64,000 bases of DNA from positions 1 to 64,000 of the forward strand of contig JBJXFF010000024.1 in NCBI GenBank assembly GCA_046153945.1, given 5' to 3'. Position 1 is the first letter of the stretch, and each line of letters starts with the position of its first letter. The notes under the pieces were generated by a model. It saw only the letters and a program-made list of their open reading frames with translations, made no database searches and had not been told where the DNA came from. Shown piece by piece: positions 8,688 through 17,556 of the stretch. Source of the stretch: SXOA01 sp046153945. Its GTDB lineage: Bacteria > Planctomycetota > Planctomycetia > Pirellulales > Pirellulaceae. A program made the translations under genes and the position numbers.

Positions 8688-10001
8688 CTACTCTTCCGTC
8701 TCCGCTTCTTCCTCCGGTTCCTCCCCCATCGCCTCGCTCACCGCTTGCATCCGCCGGGCGATGACTTCTTCGTCGAGCCGCAGGACTTCGATTTTGGGGG
8801 CGTCGTCGGCACCGAACGAGCTTTTGTCCTTGCGGGTCTTTTCCTTGAGATGGAACCGGATGATGAAGGCCCCAATTTCCAGCCCTTGGCCCCGATATAC
8901 CGGCGGCCAGAGTTGTTCCGCGCAGCGGTCCAGGTGCTGGGCTAGCAGGCGGCTGGCACGTCCGGAATAGCCGCCGAGGGCCATTTCCAAGATTCCTTGC
9001 GAGGGGCGGTTCACGTAGAACACGAACGCCGAGTCGTGCTTCTTGGCGTCCCAGGGGCAACATTCCCACTTGCCGCTGCTTGTCTCGAAATAGATGCCTG
9101 CCTTGTCCGCGGCGTGCCCCTGGGCGAGTTGCCAGCCGCCGCAGCAGGAGGTGAGATGACTCGGATCGTTGTCGCGGTAGCGGAGAAAGATCGGCACGCT
9201 CCGCATCGCCGGGATGGCAACCTTGTCCTGGGATTGAAAGGCGGGGCAACCAAAGACATTCGCAAAGATTCGTTCGACGACGGGATTGCTCTTCACGCTG
9301 CCGATGCCAACGAGCGCCTTGTCATCTTCCTCCTGGTTCCAAAAGGCTTCATGGACTTTTGCGGCCATCGAAGTATATTCCGCGACGTTCTTTCCCGGAC
9401 TCCAGACCAGCGTCTGCCGCAGTACTTCCGGCAGCAGGGGATTGACGGCGGCCTCATCCAGGGGAGAGTTGCCGTTTTGATGCAGGGCCACGACCGGGGC
9501 AATCTCCCCACTGGCGCCGTTGGCTCCATTGCCGTCGGGTTCGGCGGATGAGTCACCGGGGAAAGTAATTGCGGCATCAGCGGCGGCTTTGGGTGCCCAG
9601 AGACGAAAGTCCGTGATGCCGCTGAGGAGTTCCCCAAACATCACGGAGTCGGAGGCAACAATCCAGGCGTCGTCGAGCGTGTCGTCCGCCCCGTCTTTCC
9701 GCACTCCCATGCAAACTTCCACCCACTGCCGGCGGGCGATCAGTTCCCAGAAGTTCTCGGGCTCAAGGGCGAACAGAATTCCCGGCAGATCCTTCGGCTT
9801 GGCCAGACGTTTCGCCAGCAGGTAGTCGCACAGCTTGCCGATCGCTTCGAGCGGGATGTATTTGACCTCGCTTTTGAGGAGAGCCGCCACCTGATGACGG
9901 TCGAGATTGCTGAATTCGCAGATTTGCTTAATCGTCCCCGGCCTTTTGCGGGGGTCAGGAGTGTGTCCGACAAGTTTGGCCAGGCGAAAGGAATAACGCA
10001 T
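8688..10001 (-). CDS. Uncharacterised HTH-domain protein with large C-terminal domain
   Basis: A 437-residue protein. Residues 20-70 read as a Cro/CI-like helix-turn-helix (GTIKQICEFSNLDRHQVAALL...IPLEAIGKLCDYL). After an acidic, Ala/Gly-rich linker, the remainder has a segment (about 215-360) with CCGGWQLAQGHAAD, VFYVNRPSQGILEMALGGYSGRASRLLA and a VYRGQGLEIGAFIIRF strand, then an acidic tail (EEPEEEAETEE). I do not recognise the C-terminal domain; its SRASRLLA-like stretch could bind a ligand or effector. GGGAG precedes the ATG at 10001. A TTATGG-N11-CCATAA palindrome about 52 bp upstream could be its operator. Confidence 0.65.
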   Translation of the reverse strand: MRYSFRLAKLVGHTPDPRKRPGTIKQICEFSNLDRHQVAALLKSEVKYIPLEAIGKLCDYLLAKRLAKPKDLPGILFALEPENFWELIARRQWVEVCMGVRKDGADDTLDDAWIVASDSVMFGELLSGITDFRLWAPKAAADAAITFPGDSSAEPDGNGANGASGEIAPVVALHQNGNSPLDEAAVNPLLPEVLRQTLVWSPGKNVAEYTSMAAKVHEAFWNQEEDDKALVGIGSVKSNPVVERIFANVFGCPAFQSQDKVAIPAMRSVPIFLRYRDNDPSHLTSCCGGWQLAQGHAADKAGIYFETSSGKWECCPWDAKKHDSAFVFYVNRPSQGILEMALGGYSGRASRLLAQHLDRCAEQLWPPVYRGQGLEIGAFIIRFHLKEKTRKDKSSFGADDAPKIEVLRLDEEVIARRMQAVSEAMGEEPEEEAETEE

Positions 10002-10052
10002 CGAAGATTCTCCCGCACTCTTGAGCCGCTGCTGCGGGTTTCCGCGAGCAGA

Positions 10053-10075
10053 TTATGGAAATTAATCTCCCATAA
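10053..10075. promoter_or_regulatory. Inverted repeat, possible operator
   Basis: TTATGG (10053-10058) and CCATAA (10070-10075) are exact reverse complements separated by 11 nt of AT-rich sequence. The centre-to-centre distance of about 17 nt suits a dimeric HTH repressor. It lies between the divergent HTH-protein and WD40 genes. Whether the HTH protein binds here is inference. Confidence 0.4.
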
Positions 10076-10316
10076 CGAGCCATTGAAAGTGCTTAATGAG
10101 GAAATACCGCCATTAACAACCTCGGGTCAGTATACGCGGGGCTCTCCTAGAAGGCAATCGAATCAGGCTCGTTACGGCGGATTTTTTTCCATTAGCTGAA
10201 AAGACGGCTTTCTCCGACGTTGCTCACTGCTTGCTGGCGACATTGGCGCGGCGCATGATAGGCACTGAATTGGGGACCATGATTTTGCATCTACCTGTTT
10301 ATTGCCGGAGGAAGAT

Positions 10317-11390
10317 ATGCCGTCCATTTCTCGCACCCTGACTTCGCTCGTTGCCGCCGTGGTGATCTGCGTTTCATTTGCCAGTTCTTCCGCTCAGGAA
10401 GTTTCCGCGATTGCCAAGCACACTCGCTGGGTCACGTCGCTCGCCTTTTCCAGCGACGGAGCCATCCTCGCTTCCGCCGGCGGTGAGAGCCTGCAATATC
10501 GCCCCGGCGATGTGAAGCTCTGGGATCCGAAGACCGGTGCCCTCATCGCGAGCCTGGACGGCGGACATCCGACCAATGTTTGGTCGGTCGCCATTTCCAC
10601 CGACGGCAAGACGCTGATCACCAGCGGCTATGACGGCAAGGTGGTGGTTTGGGACGTGGCGATGAAGAAGCCGAAGGCGACCCTCGACAAGCACAAGAGT
10701 TGGTGCCGCAGCGTGGCGATCACCGCCGACGGCAAGTATTTTGCCACGGCCGGCGAAGACGGCAACGTCGTCATTTGGGAAACCGAAGGAACCAAGGAAT
10801 TCAAAACCATCAAGGCCCACGATGCGGCTGTCTATGACCTTGCGTTCTCCCCGGACGGAACGACACTCGCCACTTGCTCAACCGACAAGCTCGGCAAACT
10901 CTGGAACGTCGCCGACGGTGCGGAAAAGGGAAAACTCGAAGGGCACGGCGACGCGGTCTGGGCCATCACCTACTCCAAGGACGGCAGCAAAATCGCCACC
11001 TGCGGTGCCGACCGAAAAGTCCGCGTCTTCGACGCCGCCGGCAAAGAGCAGTTCGCGATGGAAGGTCACAAGGACTGGGTCAGCAACGTCGCCTTCTCCC
11101 CCGACGGCGCGTGGCTCGCCACCAGCAGCCACGACCGGACCGTCAAGCTCTGGAACCTGACCGAAAAGAAGGAAGCCCACAGTTTCGGCCCCTACAAAAG
11201 CACCGTCTGGGCTGTCGCCTTCTCCCCCGACGGCACCCTCCTCGCCACCGGCAGCCACAGCGACTCCATCAAAATCTGGAACGTCGCCACCAAGATGGAG
11301 CTCTTCCCCGCTCCCGCGGCTCCGGCGACGGCGGAAGTGAAGAAGGAGGAGCCGAAGAAAGAGGAACCGAAGAAGGAAGAAAAGAAGTAG
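10317..11390 (+). CDS. Secreted seven-bladed WD40 repeat protein
   Basis: A 357-residue protein with a signal peptide (TLTSLVAAVVICVSFASSSAQ) and seven WD40 units of about 40 residues. The units carry recurrent motifs such as AFSPDGTTLATCSTDK.GKLWN, AFSPDGAWLATSSHDRTVKLWN and SPDGTLLATGSHSDSIKIWN. Seven blades close one complete propeller, so it is probably a binding scaffold rather than an enzyme. It ends in a charged KKEEPKKEE repeat tail. GGAGGAAG lies just before the ATG at 10317; an upstream TTG at 10302 is less likely. A small conserved gene follows after 19 bp and may be co-transcribed. Confidence 0.88.
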   Translation: MPSISRTLTSLVAAVVICVSFASSSAQEVSAIAKHTRWVTSLAFSSDGAILASAGGESLQYRPGDVKLWDPKTGALIASLDGGHPTNVWSVAISTDGKTLITSGYDGKVVVWDVAMKKPKATLDKHKSWCRSVAITADGKYFATAGEDGNVVIWETEGTKEFKTIKAHDAAVYDLAFSPDGTTLATCSTDKLGKLWNVADGAEKGKLEGHGDAVWAITYSKDGSKIATCGADRKVRVFDAAGKEQFAMEGHKDWVSNVAFSPDGAWLATSSHDRTVKLWNLTEKKEAHSFGPYKSTVWAVAFSPDGTLLATGSHSDSIKIWNVATKMELFPAPAAPATAEVKKEEPKKEEPKKEEKK

Positions 11391-11409
11391 AACTGCTGGA
11401 ATTAACTCA

Positions 11410-11997
11410 ATGCGATTTTCTGGCGAGCTGGCGATCTTGGTGTCTCCGGAGATTCTCAATGCGCTCGGTCCCGGAGTTCCCAAAGAAGATGCTGACGTTC
11501 TTAGGGTCGTATTAGGCGACCTTAAGTTCGAAGAGCTTTTCCAGAGCAAGGCGGTGGTTGATCGCATCTCCGCCCGCTGTTGTCTTGCGGGGTTGTGGCT
11601 CTTGCACGATTTTCTGGACGAGTCCCACAAAATCAGCCAGGAGATCGAAACCGCCGACGGCAGTTACTGGCACGGCATCATGCATCGCCGCGAGCCGGAC
11701 TATGGGAATGCGAAGTATTGGTTTCGCCGAGTCGGCGAGCATCCAATCTTTGAACCGCTGGCGGCGACCGCACATGAACTCGTCGAGGGCACGAATGAAA
11801 TGCTTCCGCCAGCAATGATGTTTCTTCGCGAGCAGACTACCTGGGATCCCTATCGCTTCATCGACCTTTGCGAATCATTGGCCAGCCGTGGTGAGTCCAC
11901 TGGCGAAAGCGCTGAACTGCTCGCCCGCCGCATCGCTAGGGCCGAGTGGGACCTGCTGTTTGCGCACTGCTATCGTGCGGCCATCGGTGCGGCATAG
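11410..11997 (+). CDS. Conserved cytoplasmic protein of unknown function
   Basis: A 195-residue soluble, mostly helical protein without a signal peptide. A conserved-looking core holds His, Trp and Arg residues: LLHDFLDESHKISQEIET, GSYWHGIMHRREPDYGNAKYW, FRRVGEHPIFEPL. The His/Asp/Glu content of LLHDFLDESH and WHGIMHRREPD suggests a metal- or ligand-binding site, but I do not recognise the family. A 19-bp spacing after the WD40 gene suggests a shared transcript. Confidence 0.65.
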   Translation: MRFSGELAILVSPEILNALGPGVPKEDADVLRVVLGDLKFEELFQSKAVVDRISARCCLAGLWLLHDFLDESHKISQEIETADGSYWHGIMHRREPDYGNAKYWFRRVGEHPIFEPLAATAHELVEGTNEMLPPAMMFLREQTTWDPYRFIDLCESLASRGESTGESAELLARRIARAEWDLLFAHCYRAAIGAA

Positions 11998-12074
11998 ACG
12001 TCGATTGAATCGCTATAATGGCCGCTATCTGCTCGGCTCGTCGGCTGAGCGATTACCCATTACGGAATCTGGCC

Positions 12075-14192
12075 ATGCGTTATTTCTTCACGGCGTTCTT
12101 GGCAATTCACATCTTCTCTACAGTCCAACTCGCTCTGGCCGCTTCCCCCGCCGTGCCGGAGGAAAAACCTGCTGCCGATGCCAAAGAAAAACTGGCTCCC
12201 CCGCCTCCCGCCGAAGTCCTGGCGAAAATCACCGCACCGGCGGTGAGCCCGGTCATCAAGACCAAAGCGGGCTACTCCGTGGAGGTGGATCTCTCCAAGC
12301 AAGTCCTGAGCGCCAATTCCCCCAAGAAGGACATTTGGATTTCGCCGAACGTCGAAGGAAACCAGACCGTGGAAGTGAAGACCGACGGCGCGCCGCTGCA
12401 AAAGGTCTCCACGGTGCTGGCAAAGCTCGAGAAAGGTCGCATCCTCCACGTCAGCGAGGAAAAGGGGGACTGGGTGCTGACGCAGATTTTGGACGGCGAC
12501 AAAACGGTGAAAGGCTGGGTGCAGAAAAAGTACCTCAAGCCCGTCGCTGAAGACTACCCGCCGCAAAAGAGCCTGGCCCAGCGGGGAGACAACTTCGCTT
12601 CCTCCGCCATGCTCATTCAAAAGGGAAAGCAATTCGACGATGGTCTCTATGCTGCCGTCGAACTCGCCCTGCAAAACGGCCTCGGCCCGGTCGCCGGCAA
12701 GAAGAACTGGCTGCCGAAACTGGCGGGGGAAGTTGACGCAAGCAAAGGAGGCGTTCCTCTCGCGCAGCTCTTCGCGGCTGCAAAGCTGGGCGGCAACGCA
12801 GACAAGCCGCCGGCCGCAGTGGCCAAGACGATGGATGCCGAGCTCAAGAAATTCCTGGCCGACGACAAACGGAGCAAGCCCATCGGCTTCTATCCCTGGT
12901 CGAAAGAGCTCGCCAGCATTTTTAAGCAGGACCGGATGCTGCAATCGCCCCTCGAAGTTCAGTTGCACTCCACCGGCATCAACGCCATCGCCACGGCCCT
13001 CGCTGCCGATGCCGAGGCTCGCAAAAGTTACGAGCAAATTCTCCGCGTCAACGAACGGCTGACGAATCCGCTCAAGGGCCCGGGCTACCGCGTGCTTCTC
13101 GCGGGGGTAGACGCAGGCAAGCTCCCGTCCCTCGCTCCGACCGAAACGGTCAGCTTCATTCCTCCCTCCCGCAGCCCTGAATCCGACCTGATCATGAAGC
13201 TCTATGGCAACAGTCCGATCCCCAACGGCTTCGATCTGATGAAGGAGGTCATCGCCCGCCTTAAAGCCGGCAAACTCTCCTTTGAGCCCAAAGCCGACTC
13301 TGGCTGGTACGACCATCAGCTCTGGTCGCTGGAGCCGCTGGTGACTTTCAAAACTTCGCCGGAGAGCAAGCAGCTTAAGCCGAACGAAGAATACCTGAAG
13401 CATCTCGAAGAGCTGTTCAAGGGAACCTACGCCCTGATGCGAGAGACGCACGTCAAGCAACTGGAGTTCCCCGCCCCCGCATCGGAAGCGCCTGGCGAAC
13501 CAAAGAAGGAACGTGAAAAAGTCTTCATCTCCCCCGACCCGCACGTCGAACTGCTGCCGACGATGTATCTCCGCCGGGCTCTGTCCTATCGCTTCGTGCG
13601 GGAAGTCCTGTGGGAAACCTTCGGACACCAGAACATTGGCCAGATGCATCGTCTCACCGCCACCGGCCCGGTGGAAATGACACTCGCCAGCGAGCTCGAC
13701 CTGATGGAACGGCTCTTCATCGGGGCGTACATCGTCGCCTGCCGCGAAATCGGAATGAAAGAAGAAGTGCCGGAAGAGTTTGCCGGAATCCCCGCGGACG
13801 ATTACGCCAAAATCTTCCTCCGCTGGGTCGCCTCCCTCTCCTCCGACCCCGACCTCTCTCCCGACACCCGCATGATGGTCCCCGTCTTCTTCGACCAGCA
13901 GCGGCAGAAGACCAAAGTCTGGGTGATGCTCGGTTGGGAACAAGCCAACTGCACCCTCGGCTACGTGCAACATCCCGGCATTGCCATCACCGGCCCCGAC
14001 GGCAAACCGGCGGAGTTTGGCAAGCCGGGCGGCGAAGAAACTCCCGAGATTCACTTCCACGGCACCCACCGCCACCTCGCCACCCCCGTCTTCGCCGAGG
14101 TCTACGTTACCAAACTCCTCAACCGCACCGAATTCCGCCGCCACTGCGAGACCTACCAAACCAAAGCGGCCATCCTGGCGAATTTGGAGTAA
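12075..14192 (+). CDS. Secreted SH3b-domain protein, paralog A of tandem pair
   Basis: A 705-residue protein with a signal peptide (YFFTAFLAIHIFSTVQLALA). An N-terminal bacterial SH3-like domain (about 95-165) is suggested by KVSTVLAKLEKGRILHVSEE followed by KGDWVLTQ and GWVQKKYLKP. A long unrecognised C-terminal region follows, including a Tyr/Trp-rich stretch (SGWYDHQLWSLEPLV) and the end segment NRTEFRRHCETYQ. The neighbour at 14238-16355 has the same length and aligns over the full length by eye, so the two arose by tandem duplication. This copy lacks the lipobox of its sibling and is probably released or periplasmic. The function is unknown. The ATG at 12075 is chosen because the signal peptide starts there. 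Confidence 0.75.
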   Translation: MRYFFTAFLAIHIFSTVQLALAASPAVPEEKPAADAKEKLAPPPPAEVLAKITAPAVSPVIKTKAGYSVEVDLSKQVLSANSPKKDIWISPNVEGNQTVEVKTDGAPLQKVSTVLAKLEKGRILHVSEEKGDWVLTQILDGDKTVKGWVQKKYLKPVAEDYPPQKSLAQRGDNFASSAMLIQKGKQFDDGLYAAVELALQNGLGPVAGKKNWLPKLAGEVDASKGGVPLAQLFAAAKLGGNADKPPAAVAKTMDAELKKFLADDKRSKPIGFYPWSKELASIFKQDRMLQSPLEVQLHSTGINAIATALAADAEARKSYEQILRVNERLTNPLKGPGYRVLLAGVDAGKLPSLAPTETVSFIPPSRSPESDLIMKLYGNSPIPNGFDLMKEVIARLKAGKLSFEPKADSGWYDHQLWSLEPLVTFKTSPESKQLKPNEEYLKHLEELFKGTYALMRETHVKQLEFPAPASEAPGEPKKEREKVFISPDPHVELLPTMYLRRALSYRFVREVLWETFGHQNIGQMHRLTATGPVEMTLASELDLMERLFIGAYIVACREIGMKEEVPEEFAGIPADDYAKIFLRWVASLSSDPDLSPDTRMMVPVFFDQQRQKTKVWVMLGWEQANCTLGYVQHPGIAITGPDGKPAEFGKPGGEETPEIHFHGTHRHLATPVFAEVYVTKLLNRTEFRRHCETYQTKAAILANLE

Positions 14193-14237
14193 ATGCTAAT
14201 CGTCACACACCTCCATACTCTTACGCGTACTCTTGCC

Positions 14238-16355
14238 ATGCGCACCAATCTTAGCGCGACACTTGCCTTGTTCGCACTCCTCTGGGTTCTTTCCGGATGT
14301 GGCGGATCCCCGACCGTGACGGTGCCACAGAAGGAGCGCGAAAATGAGGAGGAGGTCGTCAAGGAACCCCTTTCGCCTCCACCGCCGAAGGAGTTCCTGG
14401 CGAAAATCGCCGCTCCGCTGATTCGTCCGGTCATCAAGACGGAGCGGGGCTATACGGTGGAACTGGATTTGTCGAAGCAGATACTGAGCATTGAATCCCC
14501 AAAAAAAATCATCTGGGGTTCCGAAGAGATTGATGTGCCGCAAACGGTAAAAGTGATCACCGAAGGAGCATCCCTGGAAGAAAACTCTCAAGTGTTGGCT
14601 CGGCTCAAGATAGGGCGAATTCTCTACGCGAGTAAAGAACGCGGAGATTGGGTGCTCACCCAGATTGTTGACGGTGACAAGTCCCTGAAAGGCTGGGTGC
14701 AGAAGAAGCACTTGAAGTCCGTCGCGGAAGACTATCCCCCCGATAAGTCCCTCGCCCGCCAAGGAAGCAACTTTGCTTCCGCCGCCATGCTGATCCAAAA
14801 GGGAAAGCAGTTTGATGACGGCCTTTACGCTGCCACCGAACTCGCGATGCAAAACGGCCTCGGCTCCGTCGCCGGGAAAAAAGACTGGCTGCCGCGACTG
14901 GCGGCGGCGGTAGACGCCCGCGAAGGGGGCGTGCCGCAGGCGCAGCTTTTTGCCGCGGCTCGGCTCGGCGGTAATAAGGCTCCGCCGCCGGCGGCCATCG
15001 CCACAGAAGTCGAAGGACAAATCAAGGAATTCATGGCCGACGACACACGGAGCAAGCCCCTTGGTTTCTACCCGTGGTCCCAGGAACTCAAAAGCATCTT
15101 TCGCCAGGACCGGATGCTGCAAACATCGCTGGACCCTCAAGACTGCACTCCGGGCATCATCGCCATTGCCAAAGCGCTAGCCGCCGATGCCGAGGCCCGC
15201 AAAAGTTATGAGCAGACCTTGCGCGTCAACGAGAGACTGACGAACAGGCTGACGGGGTCGGGATACCGTTATCTCCTCGCTCAAATCGACGCCGGCAAAC
15301 CGCCCAAGCTCGCCCCTGTCGCCGGAGTCAGCTTTTTCCCCTCCTCCCGCAGTCATGAGAGCGACCTCATCATGAGGCTCTACGGCAACAGCCCCGTCCC
15401 CGAAGGTTTCGACCTGATGACCAAAGTCATCGCCCACCTCAAAAGCGGCAATCTCTCGTTCCAGCCGCAATCCGACTCGGGCTGGTACGACCATCAACTC
15501 TGGTCGCTCGAACCACTGGTCCGTTTCGATGCCGCGCCGGAAGCAAAACAACTGCAGCCCAACGACGCTTATCGCCAGCACCTGGAAGAACTGTTCAAGG
15601 GAACCTATGCCCTGATGCGGGAAACGCACATCATCCAAGCCGAAACTAAGAAGACTGAGGAGGCCAGAGAGCCGGAGGAAAAAGTCCGCGAAAAGGTCTA
15701 CATCTCCCCCGATCCGCACCTCGAGTTGCTGCCGACGATGTATCTCCGCCGAGCCCAATCCTATCGCTTCGTGCGGGAAGTGCTGGAAGAGACCTTCGGT
15801 AAAGAGAACATCAAAGAACTGCATCGCCTGACCGCGACTGGCCCGGTGGACATGAACCTGGCGGACGAACTCGACCAAATGGAGCGGCTCTTCAGCGGAG
15901 CCTACATCGTTGCCTGCCGTGAGATCGGCTTGAAGGAGGAATTGCCGGAAGGGCTCGGTGCCGGCCAATCCGCCGACGATCAGGCCAAGACGTTCCTCCG
16001 CTGGGTCGCCTCCCTTTCCTCCGACCCTGACCTCGCCCCCGACAGCCGCATGATGGTCCCCGTTTTCTTTGATCAGGAGCGGCAGAAGACGAAAGTCTGG
16101 GTGATGCTCGGCTGGGAACAGGCCAATTGCTCGTTCGGATACGTCCAGGAACCAGGGGTCAAAATCACCAGCCCCGACGGCAAACCGGTCGCTGGTGACG
16201 ACGCCCCCGAAGTCTACTTCTCCGGCACCCACCGCTCGCTCGCCAACCCCGTCTTCGCCGAGGTCTACGTCACCAAACTCCTGAACCGCACCGAATTCCG
16301 CCGCCACTGCGATACCTACCAAACCAATGCAGCCATCCTGGCGAATTTGGAGTAA
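14238..16355 (+). CDS. SH3b-domain lipoprotein, paralog B of tandem pair
   Basis: A 705-residue protein with a lipoprotein signal (LSATLALFALLWVLSGCGG; lipobox LSGC). It then has the same order as paralog A: SH3-like domain (SQVLARLKIGRILYASKE, GDWVLTQIVDGDKSLKGW) and the same large unrecognised C-terminal region ending NRTEFRRHCDTYQTNAA. Most residues match the upstream gene by eye, with divergence concentrated at the N-terminus and in the 13490-type and 15650-type charged linkers. The ATG at 14238 is 45 bp after the stop of paralog A, so one transcript is likely. The different N-termini imply one soluble and one membrane-anchored version. Confidence 0.75.
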   Translation: MRTNLSATLALFALLWVLSGCGGSPTVTVPQKERENEEEVVKEPLSPPPPKEFLAKIAAPLIRPVIKTERGYTVELDLSKQILSIESPKKIIWGSEEIDVPQTVKVITEGASLEENSQVLARLKIGRILYASKERGDWVLTQIVDGDKSLKGWVQKKHLKSVAEDYPPDKSLARQGSNFASAAMLIQKGKQFDDGLYAATELAMQNGLGSVAGKKDWLPRLAAAVDAREGGVPQAQLFAAARLGGNKAPPPAAIATEVEGQIKEFMADDTRSKPLGFYPWSQELKSIFRQDRMLQTSLDPQDCTPGIIAIAKALAADAEARKSYEQTLRVNERLTNRLTGSGYRYLLAQIDAGKPPKLAPVAGVSFFPSSRSHESDLIMRLYGNSPVPEGFDLMTKVIAHLKSGNLSFQPQSDSGWYDHQLWSLEPLVRFDAAPEAKQLQPNDAYRQHLEELFKGTYALMRETHIIQAETKKTEEAREPEEKVREKVYISPDPHLELLPTMYLRRAQSYRFVREVLEETFGKENIKELHRLTATGPVDMNLADELDQMERLFSGAYIVACREIGLKEELPEGLGAGQSADDQAKTFLRWVASLSSDPDLAPDSRMMVPVFFDQERQKTKVWVMLGWEQANCSFGYVQEPGVKITSPDGKPVAGDDAPEVYFSGTHRSLANPVFAEVYVTKLLNRTEFRRHCDTYQTNAAILANLE

Positions 16356-16369
16356 ATACTGTCCCGATT

Positions 16370-16512
16370 CTCCTGTCCTACTCGTACTCATACTCCTGCT
16401 CTTACTCGTCTTCTCTCCTGAACGCCGGAAGAAGCAGAGGCGTACGAGCAGGAGCATGAGTACGAGTAGGAATTCCTGATCCCTGTCTCCTGCCCCCTGA
16501 CTCCTGTCCCCT
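16370..16512. repeat. Low-complexity inverted and heptameric repeat cluster
   Basis: A tract of TACTCGTACTCATACTCCTG type (16375-16408) is followed by its approximate inverse, CGTACGAGCAGGAGCATGAG and TACGAGTAGG (16441-16470). Seven-base-periodic CCTGTCTCCTGCCCCCTGAC sequence (about 16482-16512) runs up to the GTPase start. The same heptamer family occurs at 25121, 29371, 38463 and 63901. Confidence 0.6.
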
Positions 16513-16519
16513 TCCCCCA

Positions 16520-17521
16520 ATGCCCGCCAACCTCACCCCTCAATACCACAAAGCCGAGCAGGAGTTCCGCCGGGCTCAAACGCCGGAGGACGAGCTCCGC
16601 TGCCTGGAGCTGATGCTGCGGGAGATTCCCAAGCACAAGGGGACCGACAAGCTGCAGGCGGAGCTGAAGGCCAAGATCAGCAAGGCGAAGCAGGAGGTCG
16701 AGGTCGCCAAAAAGTCCGCCAAAAAATCGTACGGGGGCGTCAAAATTCCACGGCAGGGGGCGGGCCGCGTCGTCCTTCTCGGCGGCCCTAACGCGGGCAA
16801 AAGCCAGCTCCTCAAAAGCGTCACCCGGGCCACGCCGGAAGTCGCCCCCTACCCCTTCACCACCCGCGAGCCGCAGCCGGGGATGATGCCCTGGGAGGAC
16901 GTGATGGTGCAGCTCATCGACACTCCCCCCATCACGGCCGACGTCTTCGACACCAGCACCCTCGGCCTCATCCGCGGCAGCGACCTGGCCCTGCTGCTGG
17001 TGGACCTGGGGGCCGACGAGGGGATCGACGATCTCCAGGCCCTCCTCGGCCAACTCCAAGGGGGCAAAACGCGGCTGGGGAAGGAGTCGTACCTGGACGA
17101 AGAGGACATCGGCCTCTCGTTCACGCAAACCTTCCTCGTCCTCAATAAAATCGACCTCCCCGAAGCCGCCGGCCGCATCGAGCTGCTGAAAGAATTCTGC
17201 CCGACGGACTTTCAGGAGTTTCGCATCTCCGCGGAGCACAGCACCGGCCTCCCCGAGCTTCGCCAGGCCATGTTCACCGCCCTGGACGTCGTCCGGGTCT
17301 ACACCAAATCTCCCACCAAAAAAGAAGCCGACTACGACAAGCCCTACACCCTCCGCCGGGGCGGCACCCTCCTTGACGTCGCCGAGCTCATCCACCGCGA
17401 CCTCGCGGAAAGCTTCAAATACGCCCGCGTCTGGGGCTCCGCCATCATCACCCCCGGCACCCAAATGAAAGGGGACTACGTGATCCACGACAAGGACGTG
17501 GTGGAGATCCATGCGGAGTGA
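16520..17521 (+). CDS. DRG/Obg-like GTPase with TGS domain
   Basis: A 333-residue protein. An N-terminal helical, Lys-rich segment (1-75) is followed by a G domain: G1 LLGGPNAGKS (about 84-93), TTREPQPGMM, G3 IDTPPI, G4 LNKIDLP, G5 RISAEHSTG. A C-terminal TGS domain (about 255-333) has YTLRRGGTLLDVAELIHRDL and ends GDYVIHDKDVVEIHAE. This is the DRG-like branch of Obg GTPases. By analogy it acts on ribosomes or in stress signalling, but its partner is unknown. It is cytoplasmic and complete. The ATG directly abuts a heptameric repeat, so no clean ribosome site is visible. Confidence 0.88.
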   Translation: MPANLTPQYHKAEQEFRRAQTPEDELRCLELMLREIPKHKGTDKLQAELKAKISKAKQEVEVAKKSAKKSYGGVKIPRQGAGRVVLLGGPNAGKSQLLKSVTRATPEVAPYPFTTREPQPGMMPWEDVMVQLIDTPPITADVFDTSTLGLIRGSDLALLLVDLGADEGIDDLQALLGQLQGGKTRLGKESYLDEEDIGLSFTQTFLVLNKIDLPEAAGRIELLKEFCPTDFQEFRISAEHSTGLPELRQAMFTALDVVRVYTKSPTKKEADYDKPYTLRRGGTLLDVAELIHRDLAESFKYARVWGSAIITPGTQMKGDYVIHDKDVVEIHAE

Positions 17522-17534
17522 CCGCGCTGGAGTC

Positions 17535-17548
17535 CCGCCTTCAGGCGG
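17535..17548. repeat. Short GC hairpin between convergent genes
   Basis: CCGCC-TTCA-GGCGG forms a perfect stem-loop between the stop of the GTPase gene and the stop of the RT C-terminal ORF. There is no T-run, so a factor-independent terminator is not supported. The surrounding GGAGTCCCGCCTTCAGGCGG resembles other short dispersed palindromes in this window. Confidence 0.45.
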
Positions 17549-17556
17549 TCCCCTTC

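Noticed and set aside
12060..14159. 699-codon minus-strand open frame
   Set aside because: Runs antisense to the whole of paralog A, has no start context or domain, and mirrors the coding bias of the real gene.
15177..17512. Two long minus-strand frames (447 and 374 codons)
   Set aside because: Antisense to paralog B and the GTPase, which have clear domains and signal sequences; the antisense translations are Gly/Val/Asp-rich shadows.
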